The notes beneath the pieces are model-generated. The model did no database searches and had not been told where the DNA came from. It was given only the letters and a program-made list of their open reading frames with translations. From assembly GCA_031655335.1 (NCBI GenBank), contig CP134226.1, positions 3,034,001-3,098,000 on the forward strand: a DNA stretch of 64,000 nucleotides. Direction: 5' to 3'. Position numbers and translations under genes: made by a program. The DNA comes from Thalassospiraceae bacterium LMO-SO8 (GTDB lineage Bacteria > Pseudomonadota > Alphaproteobacteria > Rhodospirillales > Casp-alpha2). Shown in pieces: positions 44,312 through 51,810 of this stretch. Each line of letters begins with the position of its first letter. Position 1 is the stretch's first letter.

Positions 44312-44331
44312 TGTTTATCATAATATAAACA
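44312..44331. promoter_or_regulatory. Inverted repeat in the A+T-rich promoter region of the TIR cassette
   Basis: TGTTTAT (44312-44318) and ATAAACA (44325-44331) form a perfect inverted repeat with spacer CATAAT, itself a good -10 match. The block 44297-44331 is nearly free of G+C, unlike its surroundings. It is likely the promoter plus an operator of the cassette that starts at 44409. Confidence 0.45.
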
Positions 44332-44408
44332 GGGAGTGTTTTGAGTGCCGCCGTTGAGACGCATGCCTGGAGAACAGGGTGGGCGTTCGGGGCGGGATTG
44401 GGGGATGA

Positions 44409-45920
44409 GTGAACGATTTCGAGGCGCCGCCCGGTGATGTGATTGCCACCGAGTTCTCTATCTTCATTTGCTTTCGCGAAGCGGATGAAAAGCTGGCTAA
44501 GGAGTTCAAGAAGCAGATCGAGCGGGCAAGCGGCCGCCGGATCAGCGTTCATATCTTCACCGACAAGGCCAATCCGGAATACATGCGGTGGATTCACGAC
44601 GAGGTCCGGTCGTCTGATCTGCTGATCCTTCTACATACGGATCCGGCCCAGAACCTGACCGCCATTGGCTACGAAATCGGGTTGTTCAGGGGGTCACGTG
44701 ATTATGGCGCCAGCAAGGTAATCTGGTTCCGCAGTGAAGGCGTGACCGAAAGTCCTTTCATGCTTTCCGGTATCGAACCGAAAGTAATGAACAAGAACAC
44801 CGTTTCTGAATTCCTGCGCAAGCTGCTCTATCAGTCCCAATATCATCATGTGAACTATATGCCGGGTGAGGACGATCCAGCCGGTCTGTGCAACCTCATC
44901 ACCGACGATATCGTGCAGTTCATACCAACGATTATTGAGCCGGAATTCTACCAATTGCGGCTTATCATCTCACCGATCGAAATCAGCAATGTCCAGAGCT
45001 ATGAAGACCAGATGCAGGTAGTCCGTCCCGTGGGTGGCGGGAAGGAGGAATTGGTCCTGAATTTTGAGCCGGCCCAGGTCCATGTGTCGGAAACCTTGCT
45101 GCCCATGTTGGGTATTCAGGGGAGATACAGGCTCACATGGCGTCATTTCATCGAGCAACTTGAAACGCGCGAAAACCTGAAGACCCTGCCTCTTGATATC
45201 ATGAACATCGCCCAGGATGACAAGTTGGTTGGAACGTACACCCGGGTTCTAACGCCCCTGAAACTCAACAATAAGAACTTCTGGCCTGTGATTTCGCGGA
45301 TCGATAGGCGCAACGGCATCCCGGTGGGGTTCTATCTCATCTTCATCGAAGACCCGACGGCGATTTCCCGGACGGATATATTCCAATTCAACAACGCGCA
45401 GTTCGATAAGCTTTTGAACATCGTGATGATGTTGAATTATTCGCGTCGGTTCCGCTGGTCAATCGTTGAGCCGGCAATGAACCGGATTTGGAGTGCGCTG
45501 TCCCGGGTCGATCTTACCGATGCGTATGGGAAGGCAAAAAGCCTACAAAACGAACTTGATCACATGGAACTTTGCGCAAAGTTGGACAAGCTGGATGTCG
45601 CGCTCAACGCGCTGGCCAGTTTTGAGTTCGAAAGTGAGCAGGAGCGAGAAGAGATGCTCGGCATGTGGCCTGAGTACTTTAATTCGCGGCAATCTCTCAA
45701 CGAGGCAATCGACGCACAGAACTACGAACGGGTTCTCGAAATTCTGGATCGCTTCATCGCAAATTCTCGAAAATTCCTGACGGTCGCAAGTCGCGAGTAC
45801 GCCAAGACAGTCAATGCGACGCAGACGATGGACGAAAACGCTCCCGACTGGCGCAAGGAACTCGCGGTCATGGTTGCGCGCGCCAGCGAAAAGCAGAATG
45901 CCCAGGCAGATGACACGTAG
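44409..45920 (+). CDS. TIR-like-domain protein with large uncharacterised C-terminal region
   Basis: This 503-residue protein has an N-terminal TIR-like domain (about 14-125). The first strand is FSIFICFREAD (16-26), as in bacterial FISYxxxD TIRs, and SSDLLILLHTDPAQN (68-82) is the third strand. GYEIGLF (87-93) places E89 at the position of the TIR NADase glutamate. Residues 130-330 look beta-rich, and 345-490 are helical with coiled-coil-like segments. No STAND, NTPase or Sir2 motif is seen. The start is a GTG with GGGGGA upstream. Base composition is lower in G+C than the flanks, suggesting transfer. The next gene (45938), 17 bases on, encodes a membrane protein, making a two-gene cassette. 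Function unproven. Confidence 0.7.
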   Translation: MNDFEAPPGDVIATEFSIFICFREADEKLAKEFKKQIERASGRRISVHIFTDKANPEYMRWIHDEVRSSDLLILLHTDPAQNLTAIGYEIGLFRGSRDYGASKVIWFRSEGVTESPFMLSGIEPKVMNKNTVSEFLRKLLYQSQYHHVNYMPGEDDPAGLCNLITDDIVQFIPTIIEPEFYQLRLIISPIEISNVQSYEDQMQVVRPVGGGKEELVLNFEPAQVHVSETLLPMLGIQGRYRLTWRHFIEQLETRENLKTLPLDIMNIAQDDKLVGTYTRVLTPLKLNNKNFWPVISRIDRRNGIPVGFYLIFIEDPTAISRTDIFQFNNAQFDKLLNIVMMLNYSRRFRWSIVEPAMNRIWSALSRVDLTDAYGKAKSLQNELDHMELCAKLDKLDVALNALASFEFESEQEREEMLGMWPEYFNSRQSLNEAIDAQNYERVLEILDRFIANSRKFLTVASREYAKTVNATQTMDENAPDWRKELAVMVARASEKQNAQADDT

Positions 45921-45937
45921 ACAGTAAGGCTGGCAAG

Positions 45938-46435
45938 TTGGAAAACAACGAACTCGACGATATTGAACGGAGGCTGTGGAACGACGCGGGCGCACCGCAG
46001 CCGACCGACAAATCGCAAATCGTAGAAATCTACAAGGTCTGTCACGAAGGGGCCTGGCGGATCAGCGACCGCCGCAGCGGCGCAAACACGTTTTTCTTGG
46101 CATTCCATACCGCTGTCTTGGGCGCATTGGGGGCGCTTTACAAAGAAATCGGCGACCAGTTTGTTCTGATCGCGTTCTTTTCTCTCGCAGTATCCATGTG
46201 CGCCGTTTGGTATGTCTTGCTCGGCTATTATCGGTCGCTGAACTCAGCGAAATATAAGGTGATTGGCGCCATCGAACGGCGTTTGGTTGCTTCGCCTTTC
46301 TGGCGTGCCGAGTGGGATGCTCTGGACTACGGAAAGAATCCGAAAATCTACAGGTCCCTTGCCTGGGTGGAATCCGGAGTGCCAATCGCCTTTGCCGTTG
46401 TTTACGTCGCGCTTGCCATTAAAGCGGTCTGCTGA
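45938..46435 (+). CDS. Three-helix membrane protein resembling RipA/SLATT-type proteins
   Basis: This 165-residue protein starts at a TTG with AAGG 9 bases upstream; no other start fits. A helical N-terminus with RISDRRSGAN (41-50) leads into TM1 (about 51-68) and TM2 (about 75-97). A long conserved-looking helix YYRSLNSAKYKVIGAIERRL (97-116) and a C-terminal TM (about 146-163) follow. This helix-TM-TM-helix design resembles the RipA octameric membrane-protein group and SLATT-like two-TM effectors of conflict systems. It is co-transcribed with the TIR-like gene and shares its low G+C. A pore or membrane-effector role is inference. Confidence 0.65.
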   Translation: MENNELDDIERRLWNDAGAPQPTDKSQIVEIYKVCHEGAWRISDRRSGANTFFLAFHTAVLGALGALYKEIGDQFVLIAFFSLAVSMCAVWYVLLGYYRSLNSAKYKVIGAIERRLVASPFWRAEWDALDYGKNPKIYRSLAWVESGVPIAFAVVYVALAIKAVC

Positions 46436-46445
46436 CGGTCCGGCC

Positions 46446-47342
46446 TTAAGGCTTCGCTTTTCCTCCGGCGATCAAGTTGACGAGTTCCCGTGCCCCCGGC
46501 GCCAGGGTCTGGCCGCGCAGGGTGATGATGCCGATGCGCCGGGTCAGCTGCGGGTGCTTGATGCGGGCGGCCCAGTAGGCGCCGTCCTTGGCGAGCGGCA
46601 CGGCGGTTTCCGGCAAAATCGCGACGCCCAGGCCCTGTTCCGCCATGGAAATCAGGGTCTGGTGGTGCAGCATCTCGAAATGCGGCGTCAAGGTCATGCC
46701 GACGGACTGAAACGCGCTTTCGACCTGGATGCGGGTGCGCGACGGCAAGGGCAGGGCCAGGATCGTTTCATCCGCGAGGGCGGTCAGGGGAATGTCTTTT
46801 TTCCCCGCCAAAGGATGGTCCGCCGTGACGACGGCACAGTAGCCGTCGGCCAGGAATTGGCGGAATTCGAATTCCCGGGGCACCTTTTCCACGGGCCCGA
46901 TGGCGAAGTCGGCGTCGCCCCGGCGCAGGATGTCCAGCATGTCCGTGGCGTAGGCTTCGCGCACATGGACCGTGATGTTGGGATTGCGGCCTTGGAACCT
47001 GGCGAGGATGGCGGGCAGGCGTGTCGCGGCGAAACTGGGAGCCGAGGTCAGCAGCACGCGGCCCCGGCCCATGGCGGCCTCGTCATGGAAGATGCGGACG
47101 ATGTCTTCCAGCCCTTCGAGGACGCGGCCCGCACGGCGATACAGGTTTTCTCCGGCCTCCGTCATGCGCACCGTCCGCGTCGTGCGGTGGAACAGGGGCA
47201 CGCCCAGATGGGATTCCAGCAGCTTGATATGGGCGGTCACGGCCGATTGGCTCAGGTTGAGGCGTTCCGACGCCCGGCGAAAGCCGTTCTGCTCCGCCAC
47301 GGCGACGAAAATCTCCAATTGTTTCAGGGTCATGGGCAGCAT
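46446..47342 (-). CDS. LysR-family transcriptional regulator
   Basis: This 298-residue protein has an N-terminal winged helix (residues 5-63), with the LysR helix-turn-helix SERLNLSQSAVTAHIKLLES, and a periplasmic-binding-like effector domain (about 92-295). It is divergent from the ten-gene operon starting at 47481, across 138 bases that hold an A+T-rich inverted repeat. That is the classical arrangement of a LysR activator that also represses itself. The effector is probably a metabolite of the operon. ATGs at 47342 and 47333 are both possible starts. Confidence 0.92.
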   Translation of the reverse strand: MLPMTLKQLEIFVAVAEQNGFRRASERLNLSQSAVTAHIKLLESHLGVPLFHRTTRTVRMTEAGENLYRRAGRVLEGLEDIVRIFHDEAAMGRGRVLLTSAPSFAATRLPAILARFQGRNPNITVHVREAYATDMLDILRRGDADFAIGPVEKVPREFEFRQFLADGYCAVVTADHPLAGKKDIPLTALADETILALPLPSRTRIQVESAFQSVGMTLTPHFEMLHHQTLISMAEQGLGVAILPETAVPLAKDGAYWAARIKHPQLTRRIGIITLRGQTLAPGARELVNLIAGGKAKP

Positions 47343-47365
47343 GACGATTGATCTCTTATCCAGAT

Positions 47366-47388
47366 TAATAATGCATATATTGCTATTA
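47366..47388. promoter_or_regulatory. Candidate LysR box in the divergent promoter
   Basis: TAATA (47366-47370) and TATTA (47384-47388) flank an inner GCA-N5-TGC (47373-47383) in an A+T-rich stretch between the LysR gene and the operon it faces. The partly symmetric T-N11-A-like form and the position, 24 bases upstream of the LysR start and 93 bases before the MmgE/PrpD start, suit LysR binding. Confidence 0.4.
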
Positions 47389-47480
47389 GCCCTATCACAA
47401 ATCTTGTGGTGTAGTCGCCCTTCGAAATGGAATCCGCGCCGGCAACTGGCGCGGTGAAAACGCATGGAGGAAACCGGACG

Positions 47481-48866
47481 ATGACGGGCATTACCCGCCA
47501 ATTGGCTGAATTCGCAGCCGGCCTGACCTATGACAAGCTGCCGGCCGGGATCGCGGCCCGCACCAAGCTTCTGATCCTCGACGTCGCCGGCATCATGGTC
47601 CGCGCGCGCCACGATGCGGAAAGCACGGCCAGTTTGGTCAGCGCGGTCGAACGCCTGGGCCAGGTCGCGGGCAATTGTTCGGTGCTCGGCGACGGGCGCG
47701 GCTACACCCCCATGGCGGCGGCGCTGGTCAACGGCTCGCTCGCCCATTCCCTCGATTTCGACGATACCCATGCGGAAGCCTCGCTGCATTCCTCCGCACC
47801 CATCGTGCCGGCGGTGCTGGCGGCGGCGGAAATGACCGATGCGTCCGGCAAGGACGTCATCACCGCCTGCGTCGTCGGCTATGAAATTCAGATCCGCTTG
47901 GCCAAGGCCCTGGTGCCGACAGCCCATTACGACCGCGGCTATCACCCCACGGCGACCACCGGCGTCATGGCGGCGGCGGCGGCGGCGGGCAAGATTTTGG
48001 GCCTCGACGCCGACGGCATCGAAAGTGCGCTCGGCATCGCCCTCTCTCAGGCGGCGGGCTCCATGCAATTCCTCGCCGACGGCGCCTGGACCAAGCGGTC
48101 CCACGTCGGGCAGGCGGCGCAGAACGGCCTGACCTGCGCGACCATGGCGGCGGAGGGCTTCAAGGGCCCGAAGGAAGCGATCGAAGGCAAATGGGGCTTC
48201 CTGCATTCCCTGTCGCCCAAGGCCGACCTGGACAAGGCGGCGGCGGGCCTGGGCGAGTATTGGGAAACCATGGCGCTGGGCGTGAAACCCTATCCCAGCT
48301 GCCGTTATACCCATGCGGCGATGGACGCCATCCGCCAGCTGGCCGGGGAATACGGGATCACGGCGGACGACGTGGACAGCGCCACCATCGGCGTGCCGGA
48401 AACGGGCTGGAAGATCGTCGGCAATTCGGACGCGGAAAAGCAGAACCCGAAATCCATCGTCGACGGCCAGTTCTCCATGCCGTTCTGCGCCGCCGTGGTG
48501 CTGCGCACGGGCAACATGGTGTGGGACGACTACAAGACTCATCTGTCCGACGCCGACACCCTGGCCCTGGCGAAACGTATCAGTACCGTGGTCGATCCGG
48601 ACGCCGAGGCGGCCTTCCCCGACAACATGGCGGGCAAGGCGACGATCCGCATGAAGTCCGGCGAGGTCCATGAGCGTTTCGTCGAAATCCCCAAGGGCGA
48701 GCCCGCCAACTTCATGAACCAGGCGGAATTCCGCGCCAAGTTCGACGGCCTTTGCGCGCCCTATCTATCGGAAGCCGGGATGGAAAAATTCGCGGGTGCG
48801 TTGCTGTCGCTCGAAGAGGCGAACAGCCTGCGCTCGGTCCTCGCCCTTAGCCACGGAGAAAACTAG
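47481..48866 (+). CDS. MmgE/PrpD-family protein, copy 1
   Basis: This 461-residue all-cytoplasmic protein of the PrpD superfamily has the helical N-domain motif VNGSLAHSLDFDDTHAE (about 85-101) and TTGVMAAAAAAGKILGLD (about 158-175). The C-domain includes the PYPSCRYTHAAMDA segment (near 272), with the active-site arginine and histidine. Relatives are 2-methylcitrate dehydratase, cis-aconitate decarboxylase and iminodisuccinate epimerase, so it probably dehydrates, decarboxylates or isomerises a di- or tricarboxylic acid. GGAGG precedes the ATG at 47481. It is first of ten close genes; MaoC follows after 3 bases. Confidence 0.88.
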   Translation: MTGITRQLAEFAAGLTYDKLPAGIAARTKLLILDVAGIMVRARHDAESTASLVSAVERLGQVAGNCSVLGDGRGYTPMAAALVNGSLAHSLDFDDTHAEASLHSSAPIVPAVLAAAEMTDASGKDVITACVVGYEIQIRLAKALVPTAHYDRGYHPTATTGVMAAAAAAGKILGLDADGIESALGIALSQAAGSMQFLADGAWTKRSHVGQAAQNGLTCATMAAEGFKGPKEAIEGKWGFLHSLSPKADLDKAAAGLGEYWETMALGVKPYPSCRYTHAAMDAIRQLAGEYGITADDVDSATIGVPETGWKIVGNSDAEKQNPKSIVDGQFSMPFCAAVVLRTGNMVWDDYKTHLSDADTLALAKRISTVVDPDAEAAFPDNMAGKATIRMKSGEVHERFVEIPKGEPANFMNQAEFRAKFDGLCAPYLSEAGMEKFAGALLSLEEANSLRSVLALSHGEN

Positions 48867-48869
48867 TCA

Positions 48870-49388
48870 ATGGTTGCCGAAGCAAAACAGGTCGGACCCA
48901 ACCGATACCGCGAGGCCTATGGCCGCTATCTTGAGGACTTCAAGATCGGCGACGTCTACGAACACCGCCCCGGGCGCAGCATCACGGAAAGCGACAACAC
49001 CTGGTTCACCCTCTTGACCATGAACCAGCACCCGCTGCACTTCGACAAGGAATACGCGGCGAAAAGCGAGTTCGGCCGGCCGCTGGTCAATTCCTGCCTG
49101 ACCCTGTCGATCGTCGCGGGGATGAGCGTGTCCGACGTCAGCCAGAAAGCCATCGGCAACTTGGGCTGGACCGACATCAAGATGCCGGCTCCGGTATTCG
49201 TCGGCGACACGCTTTATGCGGAAAGCGAGGTCCTGGCGATCCGCGAAAGCAAGTCGCGCCCGACCCAGGGGATCGTCACCATCCGCACCACGGCGACCAA
49301 GCAGGACGGCAAGGTCGTCATGAGCTTCGAGCGCACCATGCTGATCCCCAAACGTGGCCATGCGGTCGACGACAAAGCGAACTACTAG
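48870..49388 (+). CDS. MaoC-family (hot-dog) hydratase
   Basis: This 172-residue single hot-dog hydratase has WFTLLTMNQHPLHFDKEYA (about 47-65), followed by EFGRPLVNSCLTLSIVAGMSV. The N-x-HPLH active-site variant and the following FG-PLVN segment match MaoC proteins that hydrate mesaconyl- or itaconyl-type CoA esters, rather than PhaJ. GGAGA lies 10 bases upstream. It is second in the operon and tightly packed. With the acyl-CoA dehydrogenase and CaiB genes it would hydrate the enoyl-CoA formed (inference). Confidence 0.88.
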   Translation: MVAEAKQVGPNRYREAYGRYLEDFKIGDVYEHRPGRSITESDNTWFTLLTMNQHPLHFDKEYAAKSEFGRPLVNSCLTLSIVAGMSVSDVSQKAIGNLGWTDIKMPAPVFVGDTLYAESEVLAIRESKSRPTQGIVTIRTTATKQDGKVVMSFERTMLIPKRGHAVDDKANY

Positions 49389-49403
49389 TAGGAAATGAGG
49401 AAT

Positions 49404-50573
49404 ATGGCCCCCGACGCGGCGACCCCCCAGGATTTGAGCGAGGAAGAACGCCTTATCCTCGACTCCGTCGACAAGTTCATCGAACAGGACGTGCGGCCTT
49501 ACGCCCACAAGCTGGAGGCGGCGGACGAATACCCCCGCGAGATCGCCGACAAGCTGGCCGAACTTGGCCTGATGGGGGCGACCATCGGCGAGGAATACGG
49601 CGGCCTGGGCCTGTCGGCTTCGACCTATTCCAAGATCGTCGAGAAGGTGGCGTCGTGCTGGATGTCCGTGTCGGGCATCTTCAATTCGCACCTGATCGCC
49701 GCGGCGGCGGTCGAACGTTTCGGCACCGAGGACCAGAAGCGTTACTGGCTACCCAAGATGGCGTCGGGCGAAATGCGGGGCGGCATCGCGCTGACCGAGC
49801 CCGACTGCGGCACGGACCTTCAGGCCGTGCGCACGACGGCGAAGAAGGACGGCAATGAATACGTCCTCAACGGCAACAAGATGTGGATCACCAACTGCGT
49901 CGAAGGGAACTTCCTGGCCGTTCTCGCCAAGACCGACCCCGAGACCGAGCCCAGGCACAAGGGCATGAGCCTGATCCTGGTCGAGAAGGACGCGGGCTAT
50001 AAAACCTCCAAGCTGCACAAACTCGGCTACAAGGGCATCGACACGGGCGAGGTCGTGTTCGACAACACCCGCGTGCCGCTGACCAACCTGATCGGCCCGG
50101 ACGAGGGCCGGGGCTTGCAGCAGATTTTGGGCGGGCTGGAGTTGGGCCGCATCAACGTCGCCGCGCGCGGCGTCGGCGTTGCCCGGGCGGCGTTGAACGA
50201 CGCCGTCGCCTATGCCCTGGACCGCAAGACCTTCGGCAAGCCCATCGCCGAACACCAGTCGATCCAGATCAAATTGGCCGACATGGCGACCCGGGTCGAG
50301 GCCGCGCGCCTGCTGGTCGACAGCGCCGCCCGCGCCTACGACAAGGGACAGCGCTGCGACATGGAGGCCGGCATGGCCAAGCTGTTCGCGACCGAGGCGG
50401 CCCTGGAAAACGCCATCGAGGCCATGCGTATCCACGGCGCCTACGGCTATTCCAAGGAATACAACGTGGAACGTTATTTCCGCGACGCGCCCTTGCTGTG
50501 CATCGGTGAAGGCACCAACGAGCTGCAGCGCATCATCATCGCCCGGCAGCTGACGGAACGGGCCCAGGGATGA
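49404..50573 (+). CDS. Acyl-CoA dehydrogenase
   Basis: This 389-residue FAD enzyme shows IALTEPDCGTDLQAVRT (about 126-142) as the FAD/substrate motif, KMWITNC and a complete catalytic loop CIGEGTNELQRI, whose glutamate is the usual base. It is therefore of the glutaryl/medium-chain-like class and differs from the enzyme at 11113. I place the start at 49404 because AGGAA is about 10 bases upstream; the ATG at 49395 is too close to it. It overlaps the CaiB-type gene by 4 bases, so translation is coupled and a shared substrate is likely. Confidence 0.9.
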   Translation: MAPDAATPQDLSEEERLILDSVDKFIEQDVRPYAHKLEAADEYPREIADKLAELGLMGATIGEEYGGLGLSASTYSKIVEKVASCWMSVSGIFNSHLIAAAAVERFGTEDQKRYWLPKMASGEMRGGIALTEPDCGTDLQAVRTTAKKDGNEYVLNGNKMWITNCVEGNFLAVLAKTDPETEPRHKGMSLILVEKDAGYKTSKLHKLGYKGIDTGEVVFDNTRVPLTNLIGPDEGRGLQQILGGLELGRINVAARGVGVARAALNDAVAYALDRKTFGKPIAEHQSIQIKLADMATRVEAARLLVDSAARAYDKGQRCDMEAGMAKLFATEAALENAIEAMRIHGAYGYSKEYNVERYFRDAPLLCIGEGTNELQRIIIARQLTERAQG

Positions 50574-51757
50574 GCGGCCTGCCGCTCGATGGGGTGCGCA
50601 TCCTCGCCGTCGAACAATACGGCGCCGGTCCCTTCGGTACCCAGTTCCTGGCCGACCAGGGGGCCGAGGTCATCAAGATTGAAGCCCCGGGAGAGGGCGA
50701 TTACGCCCGTGCCCTGGGACCGCATTATTTCGAGAACGGCGAAAGCCAGTTCTGGCATTCCTTCAACCGCAACAAGAAAAGCCTGACTCTCGACCTGAAG
50801 CAGCCCGAGGGCATGGCCGTGTTCCTGGATCTGGTGAAGACCGCCGACGCCGTGGCCAGCAATTCGCGCGGCGACGTGGCCGAACGGCTGGGCATCACCT
50901 ACGCGCACCTGAAAGACGCCAATCCCAGGATCGTCTGCGCGCACCTGTCGGCCTATGGCCGCACGGGGTCGCGCGCCGCCTGGCCTGGGTTCGATTTCCT
51001 GATGCAGGCCGAGGCGGGGCATTTCTCCGTCACCGGCGAGCCGGGCAGCCCGCCGACCCGCATGGGCCTGTCCGTGGTCGATCTGGCGACGGGCCTGGCG
51101 CTCGCCTTTGCCGTCTCGTCCGGGATTGTCAGCGCGCGCGCCACGGGCAAGGGCCAGGACCTGGATACGTCGCTGTTCCACATGGCGCATATGCTGAACG
51201 TCTATACCGCCACCTGGTATCTGAATTCGGGCCATGTCCAGGGCCGCACGGCGCGCTCGGGCCATGCGTCGCTGGTGCCTTGTCAGTTGTACCGGACGCA
51301 GGACGGCTGGATTTACATCATGTGCAACAAGGAGAAATTCTGGCCGGCCCTGTGCAAGGCCATCGGCGAGCCCGATTGGGCCAAGGACGAACGTTTCCGC
51401 AGTTTCAAGGAACGCCTCGCCAACCGGGAACTGGTGCAGGAACTTCTGGATGAGCGGCTCAGCGAGCGCACGACCGAGGAATGGCTCGAGGCGTTTTCCG
51501 GCGCCGTGCCGTCGTCGCCGGTCTATGACCTGGCGCAGGCGCTGGACAACCCCTTCGTCGCCGAACAGGGCATCATCCAGGAACTGGAACTTGAGGGGCA
51601 CGGCCCGATCCGCATGATCGATACGCCCGTGCGCTCGGCAACTCCGACGCCGGCCCGACCGGCCTCACCGCTGGGGGAGGACACGGAAAAAATCCTCTCC
51701 GATCTGGGATACGATAAGAATCGTCTCGCCCAACTGCGCAAAGCGGGGGTAATCTAG
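50570..51757 (+). CDS. CaiB/BaiF-family (class III) CoA transferase
   Basis: This 395-residue interlocked-dimer CoA transferase moves CoA between carboxylic acids. It shows LAVEQYGAGPFGTQFLADQGAEVIKIE (abridged; about 11-38), the NKKSLTLDLKQPEG segment and the aspartate region PGFDFLMQAEAGHFS (about 141-155), which holds the catalytic aspartate. YDLAQALDNPFV near 322 is also typical. ATGA coupling to the acyl-CoA dehydrogenase suggests that it activates the acid that enzyme oxidises, with succinyl-CoA a common donor in this family. The acid is unknown. Confidence 0.9.
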   Translation: MSGLPLDGVRILAVEQYGAGPFGTQFLADQGAEVIKIEAPGEGDYARALGPHYFENGESQFWHSFNRNKKSLTLDLKQPEGMAVFLDLVKTADAVASNSRGDVAERLGITYAHLKDANPRIVCAHLSAYGRTGSRAAWPGFDFLMQAEAGHFSVTGEPGSPPTRMGLSVVDLATGLALAFAVSSGIVSARATGKGQDLDTSLFHMAHMLNVYTATWYLNSGHVQGRTARSGHASLVPCQLYRTQDGWIYIMCNKEKFWPALCKAIGEPDWAKDERFRSFKERLANRELVQELLDERLSERTTEEWLEAFSGAVPSSPVYDLAQALDNPFVAEQGIIQELELEGHGPIRMIDTPVRSATPTPARPASPLGEDTEKILSDLGYDKNRLAQLRKAGVI

Positions 51758-51769
51758 AGGCAGAAGGGG

Positions 51770-51793
51770 GGCATTTCTTTTAATAATAATGCC
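51770..51793 (+). promoter_or_regulatory. A+T-looped hairpin before the aconitase-family gene
   Basis: GGCATT (51770-51775) pairs with AATGCC (51788-51793) around a 12-base A+T loop, just before the GGGAGG ribosome site of the TTG-started gene at 51811. In the largest gap of the front half of the operon, it may mark an internal promoter, RNA processing site or translation control. Confidence 0.3.
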
Positions 51794-51810
51794 ATTGGGA
51801 GGATGCCACC

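Noticed and set aside
47343-48671. Long N-terminal extension of the LysR frame
   Set aside because: It would overlap the MmgE/PrpD gene antisense; LysR proteins start directly at the winged helix, as at 47342.
47481-48866. Naming the MmgE/PrpD protein cis-aconitate decarboxylase or 2-methylcitrate dehydratase
   Set aside because: The superfamily has several reactions and no residue pattern visible here decides between them.
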